Positions 15,878 to 25,353 of a stretch of DNA of 64,000 nt are shown here, one piece after another. The DNA lies in the NCBI RefSeq assembly GCF_012844235.1, contig NZ_JABAGR010000001.1, forward strand, positions 124,001 through 188,000. Direction: 5' to 3'. This DNA comes from Parafannyhessea umbonata. GTDB lineage: Bacteria; Actinomycetota; Coriobacteriia; Coriobacteriales; Atopobiaceae. The notes under the pieces were generated by a model. That model was not told the origin of the DNA, searched no databases, and saw only the letters and a list, made by a program, of their open reading frames with translations. Each line of letters opens with the position of its first letter. Position 1 is the first letter of the stretch. The translations under genes were made by a program, and so were the position numbers.

Positions 15878-18800
15878 ATGAGGCCGACCAAGCTCACCAT
15901 GAGCGCCTTCGGCCCGTACGCGGGCCAGGCAAGCATCGACTTCTCGCTTCTGGGGACGTCTGGCATCTACCTGATCTGCGGCGACACCGGCGCCGGAAAG
16001 ACCACCATATTCGACGCGATATCGTTCGCCCTGTATGGCGAGCCGAGCGGCAGCTTCCGCAAGGCGCGCACGCTCAGGAGCGACTTCGCGGCACCCGACG
16101 TGAAGACGTACGTGGAGCTGGAGTTCGAGCACCGCGGCCGCCGCTACCGCTTGCTGCGCAACCCCGCGTACGAGCGGCCGAAGCTCCGCGGCGAGGGCAC
16201 CACGACGGAGGGCCCGGACGCGACGCTGTGGGAGCTCGACAGTCCGGAGCGGCCGCCCGTCACGCGGACCGCCGCGGTGAACGCGCGCGTGCTGGAGCTT
16301 CTGGGCATCGACCGCGACCAGTTCTCGCAGATCGTGATGATCGCGCAGGGCGACTTCCGCAAGCTGCTCTCCGCGGACACCAAGGAGCGCGCCGCCATCC
16401 TGCGCAAGCTGTTTGGCACGGAGCCGTACCTCGCCTTCGAGCGCGCGCTCGCAAGGCGCCAGCGCGAGCTCGAGAAGGGCAGCCAGTCCGTCACGGACCA
16501 GCTTCGCGGCATCATGTCGCTTGCGAGCGTGGAGGGCGAGGCCCGCGCGGCGGAGCTCGGGCGTCTGCAGTCGCTTGCGGCGCCGGACGCGGACGCCCTC
16601 GTGGCGCTGCTGGACGCGCAGGAGAAGGACGACGCCGCGGAGGCCGGCTCCCTGGACGGGGAGGCCTCGCGCCTTCGCGAGCGGGAAGACGACCTGAAGG
16701 CGCGGCTCGACCTTGCGGCCCAGACCGACGAGGCGGAAGGCGCCCTCGCGGACGCCACGGCAGGGGTCGGGGCGGCGACGGCCCGGATGTCGACGCGCAA
16801 GGCGGAGCTCGCGAGCGCGGAGGATGCGGCGAAGGGCGCGCCTGAGCTTGCGCGGAAGGCCGCGGCCCTTGCCGCGGAGCTGCCCGCCTACGACGAGCTC
16901 GAGCGCGCGAACGCGGAGGTGGCGACCGCGGAGGGCAAGGCCCGGGAGGCGCGGGCGGAGCTTGGGAAGACGGAGGACGCCCTGGGCGAGAAGGACGCCT
17001 CCCTCGCCCGGGCGCGCGACGCGGCGCGCGAGCTTGCCGGCGCCCCCGCGGAGCTGGAGCGCGCGAAGGCGTCCCGCGCCGAGGCGGGGCGCGCGCAGGA
17101 GGCCGCCGCGAAGGCGGTGCGCGACTGCGAGGAGCTGCGGCGCCGCACGGCGACGGTGGAGGGCCTTTCCGCGAAGGCGACGGCCGCGTCGTCTGCGCTC
17201 GAGCAGGCGGAGGAGAGGCAGGCGGCGGCTCGCGAGGAGGTCGCCGACCTGGAGTCCGCGGAGGCGCTTCACGCGGGGGCTCCAGAGCGCCTCGCACGTG
17301 CGACCGCGGCTTCCAAGGACGTGGAGCGGCGCCTCGCGGAGCTGGAGAGATCTTGCGGGGAGCTGGAAGAGCGTACCCGGGAGGCTGACGAGGCCCGCGC
17401 GGCGTGGGAGAGCAAGAGGTCGCTCCACCTGGACGCGAGGAAGGCGTTCGACGAGGCCCAGGCGCGCTACGCGGCTGCGGAGCGCGCGTTTCTCGACGGC
17501 CAGGCCGGAATCATGGCAAGCGCCCTTGCGCCTGGGGCGGCGTGCCCGGTCTGCGGGTCGACGGAACACCCTCACCTTGCGGCGTCATCCGCGGAGGTAC
17601 CCACGGAGGGGCAGGTCAAGGCCGCGGAGCGGGCGGCCGACGCCGCGAGGGAGAGGTTCCAGGACGCGGCCGCGCAGGCGGCCGACTCCCACGCGCGGCT
17701 CGACGCGTCGCAGGCGGAGCTGTCGCGCCTGGTCGCTGAGACCGGGGGCGAGGGCGCGCTCGCGAAGGAGCGCGCCGCGCTTGCGGCAAAGCGCGACGCG
17801 GCCGGCGGCGAGGAGGCCGCCGCGAAGGCGGAGGTAGTCGCCTTGGCGGACGTGCGGAAGAGGCGGGACGCCGCCCGCAAGAGGCTCGAGGACGCCGGCC
17901 GGGACGTCGAGGAGGCGAGGTCCCGCAGGGTCGCCGCGGACAGGGAGCTTGCGGCGGCGAAATCCGGCCTCGAGGAGTTCTCCTCCGCGCTGGACGAGAA
18001 GGACGTCGAGGCGGCTCGCGCACGGAAACGCGCGTGCGACGGCGCGCTGGAGGCGGCGCTCGAGGCAGAGCGTGACGCCCGCGCCCGCGTGGACGCCGGC
18101 GCCGCCGCGTCGGCGGCAGCGGAGCGACTCGCGGGTGACGTGGAGGACCTTCGCTCCCGGCGCGACGCGCGGCGCGAGGCGCTGGTCGGCCTGGGACGCG
18201 ACGTGGCCTCCGCGACCGCGCGCGCACGTCAGATAGCGACGGGGCTGAGCTTCGGGAGCAGGGCGGAGGCCAAGCGGCAGCTCGATCGCGTGGAGGCCGC
18301 ATGCCGCGCCCTGGAGGAGGGCCTGGCCTCCGCCCGCGACGCCTACGAGGAGGCTCGCCGCGGCGAGGCCGCCGCGAAGGCGGGCCGGAAGTCGGCGCAG
18401 GAGCGACTGGATGCGCTGCTGCGGCGGGGCAGGGTGGACAGGGACGCCACCGACGCGGAGCTCGCCCAGGTACGCGAGGAGCTCGACCGGCTCGTGGGGA
18501 GGCAGGCCGCCCTGACGTCGCGCAGGAGCTCGAACGCGGGAATGAGGAAGAGGCTCCGGCGCCTGGGCAAGCAGGCCCTCGAGGTGGAGAAGAGCTACGG
18601 GGAGGTGAAGGCGCTCGCCCAGACCGCGGCGGGGCAGCTTTCCGGCAAGGAGCGCCTGAGCTTCGAGACCTACCTACAGGCACGGTGGTTCGACCGCGTG
18701 ATCCACGCCGCGAACCGCAGGCTCTCCGTCATGACGAACGGGAGGTTCGAGCTCGAGCGCCACCGCGGCCAGCAGACGGGCACGGGCGGCTCGCAGTCCG

Positions 18801-19150
18801 GTCTCGAGCTGGACGTGCGCGACACGTTCACGGGCAAGCCGCGACCGGCCTCGACGCTTTCGGGCGGCGAGTCGTTCAAGGCGTCGCTCTCGCTCGCGCT
18901 CGGCCTCTCGGACGTGGTGCAGGCCAGTGCCGGCGGGGTCCAGCTGGACGCGATGTTCGTGGACGAGGGCTTCGGCACGCTCGACCAGGAGTCGCTCGGG
19001 CTCGCGGTCAGGACGCTCTCGGACCTCACGGGGTCGAACAAGCTCGTCGGCATCATCAGTCACGTCGAGGAGCTGCAGGAGTCCATCGGCCGCAGGGTCG
19101 TGGTCGAGGCCGGCCGCGACGGGTCGAGCGTGCACGTGGAGCTGGAGTAG
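15878..19150 (+). CDS. sbcC: Exonuclease SbcCD subunit C, SMC-like ATPase
   Basis: A 1090-residue Rad50-like ATPase. The N-terminal half-site has Walker A GDTGAGKTTIFDAI near residue 35 and the Q-loop region MIAQGDFRKLLSADTKER. Long alanine- and glutamate-rich coiled coils surround a zinc hook CPVCGSTEHP near the middle. The C-terminal half-site has the signature TLSGGESFKASLSLALGLSD and Walker B MFVDEGFGTLD. It partners SbcD, whose stop abuts its start. A GGGCGAGAAGGAC element (16984-16993) lies in the coiled coil and is read as LGEKDAS. No regulatory site was seen in front of the pair. Confidence 0.95.
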   Translation: MRPTKLTMSAFGPYAGQASIDFSLLGTSGIYLICGDTGAGKTTIFDAISFALYGEPSGSFRKARTLRSDFAAPDVKTYVELEFEHRGRRYRLLRNPAYERPKLRGEGTTTEGPDATLWELDSPERPPVTRTAAVNARVLELLGIDRDQFSQIVMIAQGDFRKLLSADTKERAAILRKLFGTEPYLAFERALARRQRELEKGSQSVTDQLRGIMSLASVEGEARAAELGRLQSLAAPDADALVALLDAQEKDDAAEAGSLDGEASRLREREDDLKARLDLAAQTDEAEGALADATAGVGAATARMSTRKAELASAEDAAKGAPELARKAAALAAELPAYDELERANAEVATAEGKAREARAELGKTEDALGEKDASLARARDAARELAGAPAELERAKASRAEAGRAQEAAAKAVRDCEELRRRTATVEGLSAKATAASSALEQAEERQAAAREEVADLESAEALHAGAPERLARATAASKDVERRLAELERSCGELEERTREADEARAAWESKRSLHLDARKAFDEAQARYAAAERAFLDGQAGIMASALAPGAACPVCGSTEHPHLAASSAEVPTEGQVKAAERAADAARERFQDAAAQAADSHARLDASQAELSRLVAETGGEGALAKERAALAAKRDAAGGEEAAAKAEVVALADVRKRRDAARKRLEDAGRDVEEARSRRVAADRELAAAKSGLEEFSSALDEKDVEAARARKRACDGALEAALEAERDARARVDAGAAASAAAERLAGDVEDLRSRRDARREALVGLGRDVASATARARQIATGLSFGSRAEAKRQLDRVEAACRALEEGLASARDAYEEARRGEAAAKAGRKSAQERLDALLRRGRVDRDATDAELAQVREELDRLVGRQAALTSRRSSNAGMRKRLRRLGKQALEVEKSYGEVKALAQTAAGQLSGKERLSFETYLQARWFDRVIHAANRRLSVMTNGRFELERHRGQQTGTGGSQSGLELDVRDTFTGKPRPASTLSGGESFKASLSLALGLSDVVQASAGGVQLDAMFVDEGFGTLDQESLGLAVRTLSDLTGSNKLVGIISHVEELQESIGRRVVVEAGRDGSSVHVELE

Positions 19151-19275
19151 GACGCCGCGACACCGCGTCCCGCTCTTGCGCTATCGTTTGTCCATGCGCC
19201 CGTCCCGTGGCGGGGCGGCCCGGCTCACCTTACCCAGTGGCGCGACGCGTCCGCAAGACGAGGGATGGTACCAGC

Positions 19276-21273
19276 ATGATCGAGGACTACAAGAAGGCTC
19301 TGCGCCAGGGCGAGCGCGACAGCAAGGCCGACGTCGCCGCCGGCCGCTACCCGCATCCGCCCGTGCTCGACGAGCTCGTGCCCAACAATCGCTCGCTCGG
19401 CCAGAAGAGCCTCGGCATCATGCAGATTCCGCTGTCCATGGTGGTGGGCACGCGCACCGCGGGCCGGCAGGACGCGTTCTCGCGCACGTTCATGCCCATG
19501 CTCGGCGTGCGCACGGAGTTCGCGACGAAGTGGTCGCACCTCTATGACGCGCAGATGAGCGAGGGCTTCCGCGACCCCGTGAAGGTGTACGAGTACCTGC
19601 ATCGCTTCTACGTGGAGGAGGGCAACAAGAGGACGTCCGTCCTCAAGTACCTCGAGTCCCCCTCCATCGAGGCCGACGTGATCAGGATCCTGCCCGATGA
19701 CCGCCCCGCGCCCGAGCGCGCGTCGGGCGACGCCCCGGCCGAGAATGGCGCGGCCTCCGCGGACGAGGGCGAGGACGTCGCGCCCGGCGTCGACCTCTAT
19801 CGGGAGTTCCTCGAGTTCTGGAACGCGGTCCCAACCTACGACATCGAGTTCACGAGGCCCGGGGCCTACCGTAGGCTCGCGTCCCACCTCGGTCGCGACC
19901 TCGACTCGCCTTGGCCGGAGGAGGCCGTCAGGCAGCTTCGCTCCGTCTACCTCTTCTTCAGGTCCGTGTACCTGAAGGCGGGTGGCGCGCACCTCGACAT
20001 CACGCCTGCGGACGCGATGCTCACCTACATGGACGTGTACGGGTCGAGCCACATGCTCGAGACCCCCTCGCCCCTGCTCAGGGCCAGACTCGCCCGCATC
20101 TGGGCGGAGTTCGCGTCCCGCGGGCCGTCCAGCGCCCCCGTTCTCGTGGGGGAGCCCGTAAGGGAGTCCGGCGGCGCGATGTCCTTCCTCTCGGGAGGGG
20201 GAGGCTACACCGGCCAGCGGCCGCTCGTCGCGGCCTTCGCCTACGCCGGCACGCTCGAGGACGACTACTGGGCGCGTGCGCACGACAGGGGCCGGCAAGA
20301 GCTCGAGAGGCACTACGGCGGCATCGTGCGCACGCTCTCGTACGAGGGCTGCGAGGACGAGGCGACGTTCGCGGCCGCCGTGAGCGACGCCGCCTCCCAG
20401 GGCGCGGAGGTGTTCTTCTCGTGCTCACCGAAGCTCATGGACGTGACGGTGCGGGCCGCGGCGGAGTACCCCCACACAAGCTTCCTCAACTGCTCGGTCA
20501 ACCTCTCTCACGGTCTGGTCCGCTCCTACTACGGCCGCATGTACGAGGCAAAGTTCATCGCCGGCGCCCTCGCGGCGAGCCTGGCGGACAACCACGTCAT
20601 CGCCTATCGGGTGAGCCTGCCCCCGTGCGGCGCCGTCGCAGAGGCGAACGCCTTCGCCGAGGGTGCGGCCATGGTCGACCCAAGGGCAAGGGTGGTGCTG
20701 GAGTGGACCGACCACGGCGTCAGCGGCATAGGGAAGCTGGTGGAGAAGGGCATCACCATGATCTCTGGCGCGGACGTCACCGCACCGTTCGACGACCCGC
20801 TGGCCCACGGCCTCTTCAAGGTGGTCGACGGCAAGGTCAGAAACATCGCCGTACCCACGTGGAACTGGGGCCGCTACTACCAGATCATCGTGGACAGCCT
20901 CCTCAAAGGGGAGCTTCCCGGCATCCTCACCCAGGACGGCGACGGCCTTCCCGCGGGTCCGCGCGCGGTGACGTACCTGTACGGCATGTCGTCGGGGGTC
21001 ATCGACCTCATGCTGTCCCCGGAGCTGCCGTACGGCTCCCGCAAGCTCGCGAGCGTCCTTCGCCGCGCCGTGTCCTCCGGCGCCGTCGGCCCGTTCGACG
21101 GCGAGCTCGTCGACCGCGACGGCATCGTGCGGTCGGGGGCGGCCGACCGCCTCACAAGCAACCAGATCGTGGGGATGGACTGGCTTGCCCAGAACATCGA
21201 GGGCGACTTCCCCGCGAGGCTGCGCCCCGCGCGCGTCGCGGCGTCCGGGCTGGGGGCAGATGCCGATGCCTGA
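19276..21273 (+). CDS. Cytosolic ParB-like / BMP (PnrA-type) solute-binding fusion
   Basis: A 665-residue protein without a signal peptide or lipobox. Residues about 48-140 resemble a ParB/sulfiredoxin-like fold (IPLSMVVGTRTAGRQDAF then VEEGNKRTSVLKYLESPSI, similar to the ParB pattern GNxRxxxL). An acidic/alanine-rich linker (about 141-170) and a helical region follow. Residues about 310-600 match the basic membrane protein (BMP) binding fold of nucleoside-binding lipoproteins: LVAAFAYAGTLEDDYWARAH, FFSCSPKLMDVTVRAAAEYP, GRMYEAKFIAGALAA and ISGADVTAPF. The lack of export signal argues for a cytosolic nucleoside/metabolite sensor rather than a transporter component. It overlaps the following metallophosphoesterase gene by 8 nt. 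The ligand is unknown. Confidence 0.7.
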   Translation: MIEDYKKALRQGERDSKADVAAGRYPHPPVLDELVPNNRSLGQKSLGIMQIPLSMVVGTRTAGRQDAFSRTFMPMLGVRTEFATKWSHLYDAQMSEGFRDPVKVYEYLHRFYVEEGNKRTSVLKYLESPSIEADVIRILPDDRPAPERASGDAPAENGAASADEGEDVAPGVDLYREFLEFWNAVPTYDIEFTRPGAYRRLASHLGRDLDSPWPEEAVRQLRSVYLFFRSVYLKAGGAHLDITPADAMLTYMDVYGSSHMLETPSPLLRARLARIWAEFASRGPSSAPVLVGEPVRESGGAMSFLSGGGGYTGQRPLVAAFAYAGTLEDDYWARAHDRGRQELERHYGGIVRTLSYEGCEDEATFAAAVSDAASQGAEVFFSCSPKLMDVTVRAAAEYPHTSFLNCSVNLSHGLVRSYYGRMYEAKFIAGALAASLADNHVIAYRVSLPPCGAVAEANAFAEGAAMVDPRARVVLEWTDHGVSGIGKLVEKGITMISGADVTAPFDDPLAHGLFKVVDGKVRNIAVPTWNWGRYYQIIVDSLLKGELPGILTQDGDGLPAGPRAVTYLYGMSSGVIDLMLSPELPYGSRKLASVLRRAVSSGAVGPFDGELVDRDGIVRSGAADRLTSNQIVGMDWLAQNIEGDFPARLRPARVAASGLGADADA

Positions 21274-21997
21274 CGCAACGCTCAAGATACTCGCCATCGC
21301 GGACGTGGAGGAGCGCTCGCTGTGGAGCACTGGCGTCGACCAGCGCTACAAGGACGTCGACCTCGTGCTCGCGGCCGGAGACCTCGACGCGGACTACCTT
21401 GAGTACCTGGTCACCGTCATCAACAAGCCGCTGCTGTACGTTCACGGCAACCATGACGAGGGCTACGTTCGCAACCCGCCCCGCGGCTGCATCTGCGTGG
21501 ACGACGCCGCGTACGTGTACCGCGGCCTCAGGATCGTGGGGCTGGGAGGCTCCCGGCGCTACCGCGAGGGGACGTACATGTACACGGAGCGGCAGATGCG
21601 CCGTCGCGTCCGCAGGGTCTCCCGGCAGGTGAGGATGCTCGGCGGGTTCGACCTCCTGCTCGCCCACGCGCCGGTGCTCGGCGTCGGCGACTTGGACGAC
21701 ATCCCGCACCGCGGCTTCGAGTCGCTCGGCCAGATGTGCGAGCGCTGGCAGCCCCAGTACCTGGTGCACGGGCACGTCCACAAGGGCTACTCCGCGCAGT
21801 TCGTGCGCGAGCGCGCGCTGGCGGGCGGCACGCGCTCGCTCAACGCGTTCGGGCACGTCACGTTCGAGGTCCGCGTGCCCAAGTTGTCGTATGGTTGGAA
21901 GCAGTCGGTCATCAACAGACATACGCTCAAGGTGAGCGACGAGCTCACCGCCCAGGAGGAGGGCATCCTGGGCGCCGGGTGGTCGTACGACCTCTGA
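21266..21997 (+). CDS. Calcineurin-like metallophosphoesterase
   Basis: A 243-residue phosphoesterase. It shows ILAIADVEE (DxH motif changed to DxE), LAAGDLDADYL, VHGNHDEGYV, LLLAHAPVLG and LVHGHVHKGY, in the family order. The missing first histidine (A-D-V-E instead of D-x-H) may alter the metal site or substrate. The second ATG (21266) is preferred because GGGGG lies nine bases upstream; the ATG at 21260 is too close. The gene overlaps the end of the BMP fusion by 8 nt, so the two are translated together and may act on the same small molecule. Substrate unknown. Confidence 0.8.
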   Translation: MPDATLKILAIADVEERSLWSTGVDQRYKDVDLVLAAGDLDADYLEYLVTVINKPLLYVHGNHDEGYVRNPPRGCICVDDAAYVYRGLRIVGLGGSRRYREGTYMYTERQMRRRVRRVSRQVRMLGGFDLLLAHAPVLGVGDLDDIPHRGFESLGQMCERWQPQYLVHGHVHKGYSAQFVRERALAGGTRSLNAFGHVTFEVRVPKLSYGWKQSVINRHTLKVSDELTAQEEGILGAGWSYDL

Positions 21998-22030
21998 CGG
22001 CGCCGGTCGCGCCGGGAAGGGACGGTTCAC

Positions 22031-22921
22031 ATGTGGCTCATGGCGGCGGTAGGCTCCGCGCTCTTCGCGGGCGTGACGTCCATACTCGCCAAGCTCGGCA
22101 TCAGGAAGACGGACTCTGACGTTGCCACGGCCGTCAGGACCATCGTCGTGCTGGCGTTCTCGTGGCTCATGGCCCTCGTGACGGGGCAGGTCGGCGCCAT
22201 CGGCACGCTCACGGCAAGGGCGTGGGCGTTTCTCGCCCTGTCGGGCGTCGCGACGGGAGCGAGCTGGATCTGCTACTTCAAGGCGCTCTCCATGGGCGAC
22301 GTCAACAAGGTCGTCCCCATCGACAAGACGTCCTCCGTCCTCACGATACTTCTGGCCATCGTCCTGTTTGGCGAGGTGAACAACCTTGCGGTCAAGCTTC
22401 TGGGCTCCGTGGCCATCCTCGCGGGCACGCTCCTCATGGTCCAGCGCGCGGGCGAGAAGGGCGCGGACGCCTCGGCCGCGGGACGTTCCGGGAACGCCTA
22501 CCTCGCCTATGCCGTGGCCTCCGCCGTCTTCGCGGCGCTTACCTCGATCTTGGCGAAGGTCGGCATCGAGGGGGTGCCGTCGAACCTGGCGACGGCGGTG
22601 CGCACCTGCTTCGTCCTCGCGATGGCGTGGGTCGTGGTCGGCATGCGCGGAAAGCTCCCGCAGGCGCGCCTGGACGCGCTCGACGCCCGCGAGTTCGCCT
22701 TCATCTGCCTGTCCGGCATCGCCACGGGCGCAAGCTGGCTGTGCTACTACTTCGCCATCCAGAACGGCCCCGTGAGCGTCGTCGTGCCCGTGGACAAGCT
22801 GTCCATCCTCGTGTCCATGGCGTTTGCGGCCGCGGTGTTCCACGAGCGCTACACGGCTCGCTCGCTCACGGGCCTCGCGCTCATCACGGTTGCGACCGTC
22901 GCCATGGCCGTCTGGGCGTAG
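22031..22921 (+). CDS. EamA-family transporter
   Basis: A 296-residue membrane protein with two EamA repeats of about five helices each. The repeats share near-identical blocks (LFAGVTSILAKLGI and VFAALTSILAKVGI; LSGVATGASWICYFKAL and LSGIATGASWLCYYFAI), confirming internal duplication. A short linker between the halves (about 138-156) contains the sequence GEKGADASAAG, which is encoded by a GGGCGAGAAGGGC element at 22450. The ATG at 22031 follows AAGGGA. It is 33 bp after the metallophosphoesterase and probably in the same transcript. Substrate unknown. Confidence 0.85.
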   Translation: MWLMAAVGSALFAGVTSILAKLGIRKTDSDVATAVRTIVVLAFSWLMALVTGQVGAIGTLTARAWAFLALSGVATGASWICYFKALSMGDVNKVVPIDKTSSVLTILLAIVLFGEVNNLAVKLLGSVAILAGTLLMVQRAGEKGADASAAGRSGNAYLAYAVASAVFAALTSILAKVGIEGVPSNLATAVRTCFVLAMAWVVVGMRGKLPQARLDALDAREFAFICLSGIATGASWLCYYFAIQNGPVSVVVPVDKLSILVSMAFAAAVFHERYTARSLTGLALITVATVAMAVWA

Positions 22922-22992
22922 CGCCCGCGCCGGGCCCGCGCCAGGTCTCGCGCGCGCCGCCCGCCCAAGCGGCGCCTTCGGCTTGCGCCTTG

Positions 22993-23038
22993 TCCGATTT
23001 CGGATTAGCATGTCAAAAGCTGTACGAATTCGGATATA
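22993..23038 (+). promoter_or_regulatory. MarR promoter with two direct repeats (putative operator)
   Basis: TCCGATTTCGGATTA (22993-23007) and TACGAATTCGGATAT (23023-23037) are related 15-base repeats 30 bp apart, each with a CGA-n-TTCG palindromic core. A promoter can be read as TGTCAA (23011-23016) then GATATA (23033-23038) with 16 bases between, so a protein bound here would block it. It lies just upstream of marR. Confidence 0.5.
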
Positions 23039-23056
23039 CGTTACGCGGGAGGAAAG

Positions 23057-23560
23057 GTGTCATCACACCAAGAGGGGGAGCCGCCCCAGGGCGACGTCCC
23101 CAGCGTCAGGACGATAGACTCCATCTTTCGAGAGTCTGACCGCCTGTACTACGAGGTGGCGCGCGGCTGCGGCCTCTCCAACGCCGCGTTCTGGTCGCTC
23201 GTCACCATCGTCATCCGCGGCGGGGCCACCCAGGGCCAGATCGCGGAGGACACGGCGTACTCGCGCCAGACGGTGAACTCCGCCGTCAAGTCGCTCGAGT
23301 CACGCGGGCTCGTCGCCATCGCCTTCGAGGAGGGAAGCCGTCGCAACAAGATGGTGTCCCTCACCGCGGAGGGCACGGCGTTCTGCGCGCGCAACGTCCG
23401 CCCCGCCATGGACGCGGAGGAGCGCGCGTTCGCCTCGCTGTCGCTGCGCGACCGCAGGGAGTTCGCCCGCCTCGTCCGCATCTACGTGGACGCGATCGAC
23501 GTCGAGCTCGGGCACGTCATGGAATCAAGGTCTAAGCACAGGGAAGGGGGTGGCAGATGA
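23057..23560 (+). CDS. MarR-family transcriptional regulator
   Basis: A 167-residue MarR protein starting with GTG at 23057, preceded by GGGAGGAAAG. The winged helix (about 55-115) contains TQGQIAEDTAYSRQTVNSAVKSLESRGLV and the wing EEGSRRNKMVSLT. Its stop overlaps the start of the first ABC exporter gene (ATGA), so it is the first gene of a marR-exporter-exporter operon. MarR proteins of this arrangement usually repress their own operon and release it on binding a toxic ligand. The direct repeats at 22993-23037 are a likely operator. Confidence 0.88.
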   Translation: MSSHQEGEPPQGDVPSVRTIDSIFRESDRLYYEVARGCGLSNAAFWSLVTIVIRGGATQGQIAEDTAYSRQTVNSAVKSLESRGLVAIAFEEGSRRNKMVSLTAEGTAFCARNVRPAMDAEERAFASLSLRDRREFARLVRIYVDAIDVELGHVMESRSKHREGGGR

Positions 23561-25353
23561 GCAAGGACGCATCGGGCGAGAAGGGCGTGGAGAAAGACTA
23601 CAGCAAGTCGGCCTCGTTCCGGCTGCTGCTCAGGCTCGTCGCCCCGTACAGGCGGCTCGCGCTTCTCACCGTCCTCGCGCTTCTCTGCGACATAACGGGC
23701 ATGCTCTACATCCCGACGGAGCTCTCTGCCCTCATCAACACCGCCGTGTCCTCCACGGACGCCGGCGGCATGCTCGCCCACGGCATCTCGATGCTCGTCG
23801 CGGCCGTTGTGGGGTCGGGCGGCTGCCTCGTGTCGTACTGGCTGGCAAGCCGCCTGGCCGCGCGCGTGGGCAGGGACATGCGCGTCGCGGTGTACGAGAA
23901 GTCGCTCGAGCTCGGCGGATACGACTTCGACCAGCTTGGGACGGGCTCCATGATCACCCGCACGCTTTCGGACGCGAACGTCGTGCAACAGACGTTTCTC
24001 ATGACGTTTATCATGCTCGCGCCCGTTCCCGTCATCTGCGTGGTCGCCATCGTGCTCGCGTTCGGGATCGACTACGTGATGGGATGGCTCCTTCTGGCCA
24101 TCACCCTGGTCATGGGCGCGGTCATGGTCGTGGCGGTCAAGGTGAGCGCCCCGATCTTCCTGGTGCTCCAGGGGTTCATCGACAACATGAACACGCGCCT
24201 GCGCGAGACGATAACGGGCATCCGCGTCATCCGTGCGTTCGGCCGCGAGGACGCGGAGCGCAGGAACCTCGACGCCACGTTCGAGGACTACGCGAGAAAC
24301 GCCATCCACGTGAACCTCGTGTTCGCCACGGCCGACTGCATGACGTTCTTCCTGATGAACGTGGTCGAGGTCCTGGTGGTGTGGCTCGGCGCAGACCGCG
24401 TCGGCGTGCACGCCATGCAGATAGGATCGATATCCGCGCTGGTGGAGTACGCGATGCTCATCATGTTCTTCATGATGATGGGGCAGTTCGCCATCCTGCA
24501 GCTGCCCCGTGCCATGGCGTGTCTCACCCGCGCCTCCGAGGTGCTTGCCGTCGAGCCCCGCGTGAGGGACCGGGAGGCTCCGGCGGCGCTTGTCGCGGCG
24601 GACCCGACCGTCCCCGTCGCGCGCTTCGACCACGTGAGCTTCCGCTTTGCGGACGCGGACGAGGACACCCTGCGCGACCTCAGCTTCAGCCTGAGTCGCG
24701 GGGAGGTTACGGCCGTCATAGGGTCGACGGGCTCCGGCAAGTCGACCATCGCGAAGATGCTCCTGCGCTTCCACGACGTGACGGACGGCCGCGTCGAGTT
24801 CCTCGGCCGGGACGTGAGGGGCGTGGGCCAGCACGAGCTGAGGGACCACATAGCGTACGTCCCCCAGAAGGCGTGGCTCTTCTCGGGCACCATCGCCCAG
24901 AACCTGAGGGACGGCAACCCCGACGCGACGGACGAGGAGCTGTGGCACGCCGTGGACGTGGCGCAGGGCGCGTTCGTGCACGAGCTTCCCGACGGCCTGG
25001 ACGCGCGCGTGTCCCAGGGCGGCTCGAACTTCAGCGGCGGCCAGCGACAGCGCCTGGCCATCGCACGCGCGCTCGCGCGCAAGGCCGACCTGTACGTGTT
25101 CGACGACTCGTTCAGCGCGCTCGACTACAAGACGGACGCCCGGCTGCGCCACGCCATCCGCGCGGAGCTTGCCGACGCGGCGGTGCTCATCATCGCGCAG
25201 CGCGTGAGCACCATACGCGACGCGGCGCAGATCGTGGTGCTGCGCGACGGAGAGGTCGTGGGCCTAGGCACGCACGACGAGCTGCTTGCCACGTGCCCCA
25301 CGTACCTGGCAATCGCAGAGTCCCAGGAAAGGGGAGGTGACGACGATGAGTGA
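23557..25353 (+). CDS. Heterodimeric ABC exporter, subunit with degenerate site
   Basis: A 598-residue half-transporter: six membrane helices (about 25-320) then an ATP-binding domain (about 350-590). Walker A is GSTGSGKSTIAKM and the signature is NFSGGQRQR. After Walker B the catalytic glutamate is replaced by aspartate (VFDDSFSALD), which is typical of the subunit contributing the degenerate ATP site in heterodimers such as TM287/288 or BmrCD. It follows marR with a 4-nt overlap and overlaps the partner gene by 8 nt. A GGGCGAGAAGGGC element at 23574 encodes part of the N-terminal tail (ASGEKGVEKD). Substrate likely a drug or toxic metabolite, inferred from MarR linkage. Confidence 0.88.
   Translation: MSKDASGEKGVEKDYSKSASFRLLLRLVAPYRRLALLTVLALLCDITGMLYIPTELSALINTAVSSTDAGGMLAHGISMLVAAVVGSGGCLVSYWLASRLAARVGRDMRVAVYEKSLELGGYDFDQLGTGSMITRTLSDANVVQQTFLMTFIMLAPVPVICVVAIVLAFGIDYVMGWLLLAITLVMGAVMVVAVKVSAPIFLVLQGFIDNMNTRLRETITGIRVIRAFGREDAERRNLDATFEDYARNAIHVNLVFATADCMTFFLMNVVEVLVVWLGADRVGVHAMQIGSISALVEYAMLIMFFMMMGQFAILQLPRAMACLTRASEVLAVEPRVRDREAPAALVAADPTVPVARFDHVSFRFADADEDTLRDLSFSLSRGEVTAVIGSTGSGKSTIAKMLLRFHDVTDGRVEFLGRDVRGVGQHELRDHIAYVPQKAWLFSGTIAQNLRDGNPDATDEELWHAVDVAQGAFVHELPDGLDARVSQGGSNFSGGQRQRLAIARALARKADLYVFDDSFSALDYKTDARLRHAIRAELADAAVLIIAQRVSTIRDAAQIVVLRDGEVVGLGTHDELLATCPTYLAIAESQERGGDDDE

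Noticed and set aside
15440-17575. A 711-residue antisense frame across sbcD and sbcC
   Set aside because: Arginine- and leucine-rich shadow of the SbcC coiled coil.
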